Assembly (NCBI GenBank): GCA_025916135.1
Contig: CP104793.1
Span: forward strand, 4,191,001-4,255,000
DNA from: Rhodobacteraceae bacterium D3-12
Lineage (GTDB): Bacteria > Pseudomonadota > Alphaproteobacteria > Rhodobacterales > Rhodobacteraceae
Length of the DNA stretch: 64,000 nt
Reading direction: 5' to 3'
Both the position numbers and the translations under genes were made by a program. The notes beneath the pieces are model-generated. The model did no database searches. It saw only the letters and a list, made by a program, of their open reading frames with translations, and was not told where the DNA came from. Positions 19,367-27,613 of this stretch are shown piece by piece. Each line of letters starts with the position of its first letter. Positions within the stretch are counted from its first letter, which is position 1.

Positions 19367-20281
19367 TCAGGCCGCCAGCATCGCGGCTTCAAACCCTTTT
19401 GCCATCGGTCGTGCCAATCCGGCACCGGTCCGCGACCCAACAAGCAACTCGGGGAACAGCGCTCTGATCTCGCGCAATGTCCCGCGATCCGCGTGCCCCT
19501 GCAAGGCCGCCGGATACAGGCTTTCGGACCATACCCCATGTGCCGACACGATCTCATGCGCATCACATAACAGGTGCAGATAGGTCACTGTTTCACAAGG
19601 AACGATCCGCACAGTCAGCCCGTTAACCAGATGTTTGGCGGCGACAAGAACCTCATCAACGCCGCAAAACAATTCGGCCTGCCAACCGCTGACAAGAACG
19701 CGGTGATTGGGCGACACCACCAACGGCGCATCATTGCCAACCGCTCCGGTTTCAAACCGAACAGGTGCAAATTCATCTTTGCCGCAAATGCTCTGCGCCC
19801 CGATCCATCTAATCGGCTGCGCCCCATGATCGCGGGTTAACACGGCATCGCCTACGCAAAGCGTTTCGATCCGCCGCGCACCCTCGGGCGTGTCAATCAA
19901 CGTGCCGGGGGTGAAACAGATCGGCCCAAGGTCGCTAACATTCAGCGGCCCCTGCGTTGTGACGCCGGTCGCGCCGACAAGCGTGCCATTCTGAAGCGCC
20001 TGCCCGTCGGTGGGGGTAAACACCTGCCGCCCATCGGCGAGGTATAGCGTGGTGCCGGTATAGGTGATGTTGCCCACGCCGGGCACGTTGACGGTGACGG
20101 TATCACCCGGCCAGCTGGAAATCACATCCTGCCCATCAACGCTGTCATCATTGTTCAAATCAATATCGCCATCATCGTTTTGGTCGATGAGGTCATAGAC
20201 ATTGAAAGTCATCGCCGTGCCCGCCGCCGGCGGGCTATACGGGTCAATGATGAAAAACTGGTCTGTATAGGTCGTCGGCAC
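19367..20281 (-). CDS. Hint-domain protein with acidic calcium-binding-like N-terminus
   Basis: 304 residues from a GTG at 20281; the codon four positions upstream is a stop, so the start cannot lie further out. Residues 33-52 are an Asp/Asn-rich stretch (DQNDDGDID, NNDDSVDGQD) like EF-hand or dockerin calcium loops. The Hint_2-type fold begins with CFTPGTLIDTPEG at 122-134, with the splice-nucleophile cysteine C122, and continues with SPNHRVLVSGW and SAHGVWSESLYP. Such proteins are abundant in Rhodobacterales and usually secreted, but no classical signal peptide is visible. The role is unknown. Confidence 0.8.
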   Translation of the reverse strand: MPTTYTDQFFIIDPYSPPAAGTAMTFNVYDLIDQNDDGDIDLNNDDSVDGQDVISSWPGDTVTVNVPGVGNITYTGTTLYLADGRQVFTPTDGQALQNGTLVGATGVTTQGPLNVSDLGPICFTPGTLIDTPEGARRIETLCVGDAVLTRDHGAQPIRWIGAQSICGKDEFAPVRFETGAVGNDAPLVVSPNHRVLVSGWQAELFCGVDEVLVAAKHLVNGLTVRIVPCETVTYLHLLCDAHEIVSAHGVWSESLYPAALQGHADRGTLREIRALFPELLVGSRTGAGLARPMAKGFEAAMLAA

Positions 20282-20371
20282 GCGCGCGCCTCATTTCTTA
20301 GGGTGTTACACGCTGACGACGTTGCCGCCGAAAAGCGGCGCAAATACGGTCATATTTCGTTGATTCCCGCG

Positions 20372-20410
20372 CAAAAAACCCCGGAAGCCTTTGGGCCGCC
20401 GGGGGTTATT
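20372..20410 (-). terminator. Rho-independent terminator after gltB (possibly bidirectional)
   Basis: On the minus strand a CCCCCGG stem pairs with CCGGGG across a GC-rich loop, and TTTTTT follows directly. It begins about 27 bases past the gltB stop. The plus strand also has a T-run (TTATTTTTTC), so it may work both ways. Confidence 0.7.
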
Positions 20411-20436
20411 TTTTCTTAACGCTGTGAAAACAGTCT

Positions 20437-23400
20437 CTATTCCGCAGGAATAGCGCCTTTTTCCGTGCTCAGCGGATGCGCCAGATGCGCCAACATCTCT
20501 TTCGGGCAAACCTGAAGGAAATTAGCCCGCTCAAGATCCCAATGCTGCAGAATATCCGCCGCCTTGGCGCTGCCGGTCTCTTTCAGGTGCTGCTCGATCA
20601 AGCCTTTAAGCTGGCTTTCCCAATGGGCCACCGTCACCGGACAGGTGACAAGCGTTTCCATATTCATCAGCTTTTCGGCATCGCCTTCGGGATCGTAAAG
20701 ATACGCCATCCCGCCGGTCATCCCCGCGCCAAAGTTGGCTCCGATACTGCCAAGGATCACAGCGATACCGCCGGTCATGTATTCACACCCGTTGCTGCCG
20801 CAGCCCTCGATCACCACTTTGGCACCCGAATTTCGCACGCCAAACCGCTCTCCCGCGCGTCCGGCGGCGAACAGATAGCCATCGGTCGCGCCATAAAGCA
20901 CGGTGTTACCGATGATGGTGTTTTCGCTTGCCACCAGCGGTGAATGCATCGGCGGGCGGACAATAACCATTCCGCCTGACAAGCCCTTGCCGACATAGTC
21001 ATTGGCATCACCGCTGACTTCGATCTTTAGCCCCGGCGCGGCAAACGCCCCCAGCGATTGACCGGCACTGCCAGTCAGCTTCACGGTCAGATGATCGGGC
21101 TGGAGCGCGTTGCGCATCCCGAAATTCTGCACGATATGGCTCGACACCCGTGTGCCCACCGTCCGATGCGTATTCTGCACGGCATAGGAAAGCTGCATCT
21201 TTTCGCCTTCCTCAAGGAAGCGCCGCGCATCGCGCACGATCTCTGCGTCCAAAGTGCGGGGCACTTTGTTGCGCTTTTTCTCGCGGTCATAAACGATGTC
21301 TTTCGCGCCATCCACGGTCAGCAGAAGGGGGTTCAGGTCGAGATCATCCAAATGGTCCGCACCCCGGCTAACTTGGCTCAGCAGATCCGCGCGCCCGATG
21401 ACTTCGTCAAGGCTCCGCGCCCCGATCTCGGCCAGAATCTCGCGCACTTCGGTGGCATAGAAGGTGATCAGGTTCACAACCTTATCCGCCGATCCGGTGA
21501 ACTTCGCACGCAGGTCTTCGTCCTGTGTGCACACGCCAACCGGGCAGGTGTTGCTCTGGCACTGGCGCACCATGATGCAACCCATCGCGATCAACGCGGC
21601 GGTGCCGATGCCGTATTCCTCGGCACCCATCATCGCGGCCATGACAATATCACGCCCGGTGCGCAGCCCACCATCGGTGCGCAGCGTCACCCGGTCGCGC
21701 AGCTTGTTCATCGCCAGAACCTGATGCGCCTCGGTCAGGCCCATCTCCCACGGGAGACCGGCATATTTGATCGACGTCGCCGGCGACGCGCCCGTGCCAC
21801 CGTTATGCCCGGACACAAGGATAATATCCGCCTTGGCCTTGGCCACACCGGCGGCAATCGTGCCAACCCCGGACGAGGCCACAAGCTTCACCGTCACCTT
21901 ACACCGCGGGTTGATCTGCTTGAGGTCATAGATCAGCTGCGCCAGATCCTCGATCGAGTAGATATCGTGGTGCGGCGGAGGAGAGATCAGCGTCACCCCC
22001 TTGGTCGAATGCCGCAACCGCGCGATCAGATCGGTCACCTTCATGCCGGGCAATTGCCCACCCTCGCCGGGCTTGGCCCCCTGCGCGACCTTGATCTCCA
22101 GCTCTTCGCACTGGTTCAGGTATTCCGCCGTCACGCCAAAGCGCCCCGACGCAACCTGTTTGATCTTGGCCGACGGGTTGTCGCCATTCGGTTCGGGAAC
22201 GAAATGCGCCGGATCTTCGCCGCCCTCGCCACTGTCCGACTTCGCGCCAATCCGGTTCATCGCCACATTCAGCGTCTTATGCGCTTCCGGCGACAACGCC
22301 CCAAGGCTCATCCCCGGCGTCACAAACCGCTTACGGATCGCCGTGATGCTCTCGACCTCTTCGATCGGCACCGGATTGCCCAGCGGCTTAATCGCCAACA
22401 GATCGCGCAAATGGATCGGCGGGTTGCTCTGCATCGCCTTGGAATACTGCTTCCACATGGCATAGCTCGACCGGTCACAGGCGCTCTGCATCAAATGCAT
22501 GCTCGTCGCGCCCCATGCATGTGTCTCGCCTGACTGACGCGCTTTGTAAAACCCGCCAACCGGAAGCACATCAACCCCTGAGCGCCACCCGCGTGCGTGG
22601 ATCTCCTCGGCCTTGCGCTGAATACCATAAACCCCGATCCCGCTGATCCGGCTCAACATTCCGGGGAAAAACTCGGCGCACATCGCCCGGCTCAAACCCA
22701 CAGCCTCGAAATTCAAACCGCCGCGATAGGAGGAGATCACAGAAATCCCCATCTTCGCCATGATCTTCAAAAGCCCCTGATCAATCGCCTCGCGATAGCG
22801 CGCGATGTTCTCGCTCAGGCTTCCATCAAGCAACCCGCGCCCGATCCGATCAGCAAGGCTATCCTCGGCCAGATACGGGTTCACCACGGTCGCGCCACAG
22901 CCCACCAGAACCGCAAAATAATGCGGGTCAATGCACTCCGCCGCCCGCACGTTCAGCGAACAGAAGGTCCGCAAACCCTTCTCGGTCAGCCCCGAATGCA
23001 CCGCGCTTGTTGCCAAAATCATCGGCATCGCCACCCGGCCTTCGCCCTGATGTTGATCCGTCAGAACAATATGCCCCGCGCCCGACCGCACCGCATCTTC
23101 GGCTTCGGCCCTGATCCGTGTCAACGCGTCCCGCAGCGCCGTGCGCCCGTCATCCGCTCCAAAGGTACAGTCGATCTCAACCAGATCGGCGTTGAACTTC
23201 TTGGTCAGCTCGTCCCACTGCGCATTGCCAACAAACGGGCTCTCCAGCACGATAATCTCGGTCTGCGCGCTGCTCTCATCCAGCACGTTCTTGAGATTGC
23301 CAAACCGGGTTTTCAAACTCATCACCCGGTATTCGCGCAGACTGTCAATCGGCGGGTTCGTCACCTGGCTAAAGTTCTGGCGAAAGAAATGGCTCAGCGG

Positions 23401-24975
23401 GCGGTATTTCGTCGACAGAACCGCGCTGGGCGTGTCGTCGCCCATGCTGGCCAATGCCTCTTTGCCATCCTCGGCCATCGGCGCAAGAATCTGCTCCAGT
23501 TCTTCAAGGGTAAAGCCCGCCGCGATTTGACGCTTGCGAAGCTCCTCACCCGAAAACAGCGGCTTCTCGTCCAGATCCTGAAGCGTTTCTTCCAGCTCGG
23601 TGATCTTCTTGACCCATTCGCCAAACGGTTGGCTTGCGGCCATCTTGTCCTTGATCTCGGTGTCGTGGAACAGCTTGCCTTCTTCCATATCCACGGCCAG
23701 CAATTGACCGGGGCCAAGCGCGCCTTTTTCCTTCACCGATGTTTCGTCAACCGGCACCATGCCGGCTTCCGATCCGGCGATCAGCATGCCGTCGCCGGTC
23801 ACGACATAGCGCATCGGGCGCAGGCCGTTCCGGTCAAGCCCGGCACAAACCCACCGCCCATCGGTCATCGCCAATGCGGCCGGGCCGTCCCACGGCTCCA
23901 TGACCGAGTTGCAATAGGAATACATGTCGCGCCACGCCTCGGGCAGCTCAACCGCCTGTTTGGACCAGCTTTCTGGCACCAGCATGGTTTTCGCCATCGG
24001 CGCCTTGCGTCCGGCCCGCACCAGCACTTCGAAAACCGAATCCAAGGCGGCGGAATCCGACGATCCGTTCTGGATGATCGGCTTGATGTCCTCGGCCAAT
24101 TCGCCAAAAGCCGAGCTCGCCATGCGAATCTCGTGGCTCTTCATCCAGTTGACGTTGCCTTTAAGCGTGTTGATCTCGCCGTTATGCGCCAACATGCGGA
24201 ACGGTTGCGCCAACCACCATTGCGGGAAGGTGTTGGTGGAATAGCGCTGGTGATAGATCGCATAGGCGCTCTCGAACCGCTCATCCAGCAGGTCGGGGTA
24301 AAACTCCGCCACCTGTTCGGCCAACATCATGCCTTTGTAAATGATGCTCCGGCACGACAGCGAACACAGGTAAAGCGCGCCAACACCGGCCTTGGCCGCT
24401 GCTTTCTCGATCCGGCGGCGAATGACATAAAGCTCGCGCTCGAATGTCTCTTCGTCCACGCCTTTCGAGTTGCTGATAAGGATTTGCTCGATCTCGGGGC
24501 GGGTCGCGTTGGCTTTCTCGCCCAGACAATCAATCTCGACCGGCACGTGCCGCCAGCCATAGATGTAATAGCCCATGCGCAGAACTTCGGTTTCCACGAT
24601 GGTCCGGCATTTTTCCTGTGCGCCGAAATCGGTGCGCGGCAAAAACACCTGCCCAACGGCGATAAGCTCGTCAATATTCGGCTCATGCCCGGTGCGCCGG
24701 ATTTGGTCATAGAAAAACGGCGCCGGAATCTGAAGGTGAATGCCCGCGCCGTCGCCGGTCTTGCCGTCCGCATCAACAGCCCCCCGGTGCCAGATCGCCT
24801 TGAGCGCGGTAATCCCGGCTTCCACCACTTGGCGGCTCGGTTGCCCGTCGATGCTCACGGCAAGGCCAACGCCGCATGACGAATGCTCATGCTCTTCCCG
24901 ATACAGGCTCTTTTCGGCCATCACTGCGCGGGCGGCTTCTTCTTTCGCGGCCCAGCTGTCGTCGAATTTGGTCAT
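20437..24975 (-). CDS. gltB: Glutamate synthase (NADPH) large subunit
   Basis: 1512 residues, full length for GOGAT alpha. A propeptide of about 33 residues precedes C34 (SSCGVGL), which becomes the N-terminal nucleophile of the glutamine amidotransferase domain. The central and FMN-binding synthase domains follow, with the [3Fe-4S] cysteines in CIMVRQCQSNTCPVGVC, then the C-terminal beta-helix with repeated G-x-x-G-x-x-x-G patterns. GAAGGAGAGG precedes the ATG. It is transcribed after gltD across a 166-bp gap with a palindrome and tandem repeats. Confidence 0.97.
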   Translation of the reverse strand: MTKFDDSWAAKEEAARAVMAEKSLYREEHEHSSCGVGLAVSIDGQPSRQVVEAGITALKAIWHRGAVDADGKTGDGAGIHLQIPAPFFYDQIRRTGHEPNIDELIAVGQVFLPRTDFGAQEKCRTIVETEVLRMGYYIYGWRHVPVEIDCLGEKANATRPEIEQILISNSKGVDEETFERELYVIRRRIEKAAAKAGVGALYLCSLSCRSIIYKGMMLAEQVAEFYPDLLDERFESAYAIYHQRYSTNTFPQWWLAQPFRMLAHNGEINTLKGNVNWMKSHEIRMASSAFGELAEDIKPIIQNGSSDSAALDSVFEVLVRAGRKAPMAKTMLVPESWSKQAVELPEAWRDMYSYCNSVMEPWDGPAALAMTDGRWVCAGLDRNGLRPMRYVVTGDGMLIAGSEAGMVPVDETSVKEKGALGPGQLLAVDMEEGKLFHDTEIKDKMAASQPFGEWVKKITELEETLQDLDEKPLFSGEELRKRQIAAGFTLEELEQILAPMAEDGKEALASMGDDTPSAVLSTKYRPLSHFFRQNFSQVTNPPIDSLREYRVMSLKTRFGNLKNVLDESSAQTEIIVLESPFVGNAQWDELTKKFNADLVEIDCTFGADDGRTALRDALTRIRAEAEDAVRSGAGHIVLTDQHQGEGRVAMPMILATSAVHSGLTEKGLRTFCSLNVRAAECIDPHYFAVLVGCGATVVNPYLAEDSLADRIGRGLLDGSLSENIARYREAIDQGLLKIMAKMGISVISSYRGGLNFEAVGLSRAMCAEFFPGMLSRISGIGVYGIQRKAEEIHARGWRSGVDVLPVGGFYKARQSGETHAWGATSMHLMQSACDRSSYAMWKQYSKAMQSNPPIHLRDLLAIKPLGNPVPIEEVESITAIRKRFVTPGMSLGALSPEAHKTLNVAMNRIGAKSDSGEGGEDPAHFVPEPNGDNPSAKIKQVASGRFGVTAEYLNQCEELEIKVAQGAKPGEGGQLPGMKVTDLIARLRHSTKGVTLISPPPHHDIYSIEDLAQLIYDLKQINPRCKVTVKLVASSGVGTIAAGVAKAKADIILVSGHNGGTGASPATSIKYAGLPWEMGLTEAHQVLAMNKLRDRVTLRTDGGLRTGRDIVMAAMMGAEEYGIGTAALIAMGCIMVRQCQSNTCPVGVCTQDEDLRAKFTGSADKVVNLITFYATEVREILAEIGARSLDEVIGRADLLSQVSRGADHLDDLDLNPLLLTVDGAKDIVYDREKKRNKVPRTLDAEIVRDARRFLEEGEKMQLSYAVQNTHRTVGTRVSSHIVQNFGMRNALQPDHLTVKLTGSAGQSLGAFAAPGLKIEVSGDANDYVGKGLSGGMVIVRPPMHSPLVASENTIIGNTVLYGATDGYLFAAGRAGERFGVRNSGAKVVIEGCGSNGCEYMTGGIAVILGSIGANFGAGMTGGMAYLYDPEGDAEKLMNMETLVTCPVTVAHWESQLKGLIEQHLKETGSAKAADILQHWDLERANFLQVCPKEMLAHLAHPLSTEKGAIPAE

Positions 24976-25046
24976 TTGACCTCTCCTTCATCGGGGGCAT
25001 CAAGCGCGGAACATCTCCGGTTGGCTTCATGCTTTGTTCATTACAT

Positions 25047-25065
25047 GGGTCAACAATCTTGACCC
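25047..25065. promoter_or_regulatory. 7-bp perfect palindrome upstream of gltB
   Basis: GGGTCAA and TTGACCC flank a 5-base spacer, 72-90 bases upstream of the gltB start in the gltD-gltB gap. It could be an operator or a small hairpin. No T-run follows on the minus strand, so it is not a good terminator. Confidence 0.4.
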
Positions 25066-25093
25066 GTTAAGACTTAGGGGCGGAGTCTGACGG

Positions 25094-25126
25094 CAGCCGT
25101 GAGTCAGCCGGATGTCAGCCGAGAGT
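25094..25126. repeat. Three tandem 11-bp repeats, consensus CAGCCGNGAGT
   Basis: CAGCCGTGAGT, CAGCCGGATGT and CAGCCGAGAGT follow one another without gaps just downstream of the gltD stop. The 11-base period is close to one turn of DNA and not a multiple of three, so it is not a coding repeat. Confidence 0.6.
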
Positions 25127-25141
25127 CACCCCCTCGTTTTT

Positions 25142-26575
25142 TCATTCAGCGGCGATTTCGTTAACACTGTTCAAACGCTGCAAAATCGCGTCGGCACAGT
25201 CGCGCCCGTCCTTGATCGCCCAAACAACAAGGCTGGCACCGCGCACGATGTCGCCCACTGCGTAAACACCATCCAACTCGGTCGCCCCGGTCAGATATTG
25301 CGCCTTTACCGTGCCCCAGCTGGTCACGGTCAATTCCGGCGCATCCCACAGCATCGGCAGGTCTTCGGCTTCAAACCCAAGCGCCTTGATAACAAGGTCC
25401 GCGCTCTCGGTGTAATCCGCGCCTTCGATCACTTCGGGGCTTTGCCGTCCGCTGACATCCGGTGGCCCAAGCCGCATTTTTTGGACCATGACACCGCTGA
25501 CGGGATCGCCGACAAACCCTTTTGGTGCGGCCAGCCATTCAAAGATAACGCCTTCTTCCTCGGCGTTTTGCACTTCGCGCTGGCTGCCCGGCATGTTGGC
25601 CCGGTCACGACGATAAAGACATTTGACGCTCTCCGCGCCCTGACGGATCGCCGTGCGCACACAGTCCATCGCCGTGTCGCCACCACCGATCACAATCACC
25701 TTTTTGCCCTTGGCGTTCAGCGTGCCATCTTCGATTTCCGGCACCGTGTCGCCAAACGAAAGCCGGTTGCTTGCGGTCAGGTAATCAATCGCGCGCTCGA
25801 TGCCCTTGGCACCGGACCCCGGACCCTGCAAATCCCGTGTTTTATAGACGCCGGTGGCAATAATCACCGCGTCATGTGCGGCCCGGATTTCGTCAAACGA
25901 GATGTCCTTGCCGACTTCGCAATTCAACTTGAACGTCACCCCGCCTTGCTCAAGCAAGTCGTTGCGCCGCATCACCACGTCTTTTTCCAGCTTGAAGCCC
26001 GGAATGCCATAGGTCAGCAACCCGCCCGCGCGGTCATAGCGGTCATAGATCGTGACCTGAATGCCCGCCCGTCTCAGCCGGTCCGCCGCTGCTAGCCCAC
26101 CGGGGCCTGCGCCGATGATGCCAACGCTTTCCTTGCGCTCGGCGCTGGGATTGGCGGGTTTGACCCAGCCCTTTTCCCAGGCTGTGTCGGTGATGTATTT
26201 TTCGACCGACCCGATGGTCACGGTGCCGTGGCCGCTCTGTTCGATCACGCAATTGCCTTCGCACAGCCGGTCCTGCGGACAGATACGCCCACAGATTTCG
26301 GGGAATGTGTTGGTGCTCTGGCTCAGCTCATAAGCTTCTTCCAACCGGCCCGTCGCGGTCATGCGCAGCCAGTCGGGGATGTTATTGTGCAGCGGGCAAT
26401 GGCTCTGACAATAGGGCACGCCACACTGGCTACACCGGCTGGCTTGCTCTTCGGCCTTGGCCTTGGCAAATTCCGCGTAAATCTCGTCGAAATCCTTATT
26501 GCGCACACTAGCGCCCCGTTTCTCGGGCATATCCCGCTCTACGGTCACGAATTTCAGCATCGGTTGCTTGGCCAC
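25142..26575 (-). CDS. gltD: Glutamate synthase (NADPH) small subunit
   Basis: 477 residues from a GTG at 26575 with AGGAAG 7 bases upstream, giving MAKQPMLKFVTVERDMP; an ATG 8 codons further upstream is possible. The N-terminal iron-sulfur cysteines lie in CSQCGVPYCQSHCP and CGRICPQDRLCEGNC. The FAD site GAGPGGLAAADRL and NADPH site GGGDTAMDCVRTA follow. It passes NADPH electrons to GltB. It sits upstream of gltB in the same orientation. Confidence 0.95.
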   Translation of the reverse strand: MAKQPMLKFVTVERDMPEKRGASVRNKDFDEIYAEFAKAKAEEQASRCSQCGVPYCQSHCPLHNNIPDWLRMTATGRLEEAYELSQSTNTFPEICGRICPQDRLCEGNCVIEQSGHGTVTIGSVEKYITDTAWEKGWVKPANPSAERKESVGIIGAGPGGLAAADRLRRAGIQVTIYDRYDRAGGLLTYGIPGFKLEKDVVMRRNDLLEQGGVTFKLNCEVGKDISFDEIRAAHDAVIIATGVYKTRDLQGPGSGAKGIERAIDYLTASNRLSFGDTVPEIEDGTLNAKGKKVIVIGGGDTAMDCVRTAIRQGAESVKCLYRRDRANMPGSQREVQNAEEEGVIFEWLAAPKGFVGDPVSGVMVQKMRLGPPDVSGRQSPEVIEGADYTESADLVIKALGFEAEDLPMLWDAPELTVTSWGTVKAQYLTGATELDGVYAVGDIVRGASLVVWAIKDGRDCADAILQRLNSVNEIAAE

Positions 26576-26794
26576 AGCTTGCTTCCTCACATTCATCAAA
26601 GCGAACCGCCTAATACCCCACCGCCAGAACGATTAAAAGGCAGTAATATTGACCTATATTCCGATAGATCACCGAAAAACGAAATTTTTCAACTCAACCT
26701 CGTGAAAAAAGAAACCGAAGCGGACCCAACTGCTCACTTTCCCTTTTTGCCGCCCCGATTTATAGCTGTTTCTAACGATAAAAAGGCCGAGCAT

Positions 26795-27613
26795 ATGCCG
26801 CTGTTTCATCTGATTCTCGTGGCCCTGATACAGGGAATCACCGAATTTCTGCCGGTGTCCTCCTCCGGCCACCTGATCCTTCTGCCCCGCCTTACCGGCC
26901 TTGAGGATCAAGGACAGGCGATAGATGTCGCCGTCCATGTTGGTACACTGTTCGCCGTGGTCGCATATTTTTGGCCTGATGTTCGCCAAGGTCTCGCTGG
27001 TGTTCCGCGCATGCTCACCGGGAAAATCGACACCCCCGGATCGAGGCTCGCTTTCCTTCTGATGATTGCCACTGTCCCCGCGATCCTCGCCGGTCTTCTG
27101 CTCAAAATCACCGGCCTCAGCGATGACATGCGCACGCTCAAAGTCATTGGCTGGACCATGCTGCTTTTCGGTCTTCTGCTCTACTGGGCCGATCAGAAGG
27201 GGCCCAGCACCAAAACCCAAGGCGATTGGTCCATCAAAGACGCTGTGTTATTTGGCTTATGGCAAGCGGTCGCTCTTATCCCCGGTACCTCACGCTCCGG
27301 TATATGCATCACCGCGGGTCGCATGATGGGCTACGCTCGTCAGGACACAGCCAAAATTGCCATGCTCATGTCCATCCCGGTGATCTTCGCTTCCGGCGCT
27401 CTAACGTCGCTCGAAGTGATCTCAACTGCCGACATGCAAACCGCCAAAGATGGCGCAATCGCCGCCTTGTTCAGCTTTATTGCCGCCCTGGCCGCGCTCA
27501 CTTTGATGATGCGGCTTCTTCGCACAACCAGTTTCACGCCCTATGTAATCTACCGGGTTGTGCTCGGCCTTGTTTTGTTGGGCTTGGCCTACTCCCAGTC
27601 ACCTACCGCTTAA
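26795..27613 (+). CDS. uppP: Undecaprenyl-diphosphate phosphatase UppP (BacA)
   Basis: 272 residues from the ATG at 26795; the frame is open upstream but there overlaps gltD antisense. This integral membrane enzyme recycles the lipid carrier for peptidoglycan. Family motifs are QGITEFLPVSSSGHL near the N-terminus and PGTSRSG in the second half, with seven or eight hydrophobic segments. It is monocistronic and overlaps the convergent caspase gene by 4 bases. It marks the edge between the conserved block and the accessory region. Confidence 0.95.
   Translation: MPLFHLILVALIQGITEFLPVSSSGHLILLPRLTGLEDQGQAIDVAVHVGTLFAVVAYFWPDVRQGLAGVPRMLTGKIDTPGSRLAFLLMIATVPAILAGLLLKITGLSDDMRTLKVIGWTMLLFGLLLYWADQKGPSTKTQGDWSIKDAVLFGLWQAVALIPGTSRSGICITAGRMMGYARQDTAKIAMLMSIPVIFASGALTSLEVISTADMQTAKDGAIAALFSFIAALAALTLMMRLLRTTSFTPYVIYRVVLGLVLLGLAYSQSPTA

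Noticed and set aside
20437-24975. Long rightward open frames (491 and 760 codons) opposite gltB
   Set aside because: Composition-driven antisense frames of a certain gltB with His/Arg-rich, family-less products.
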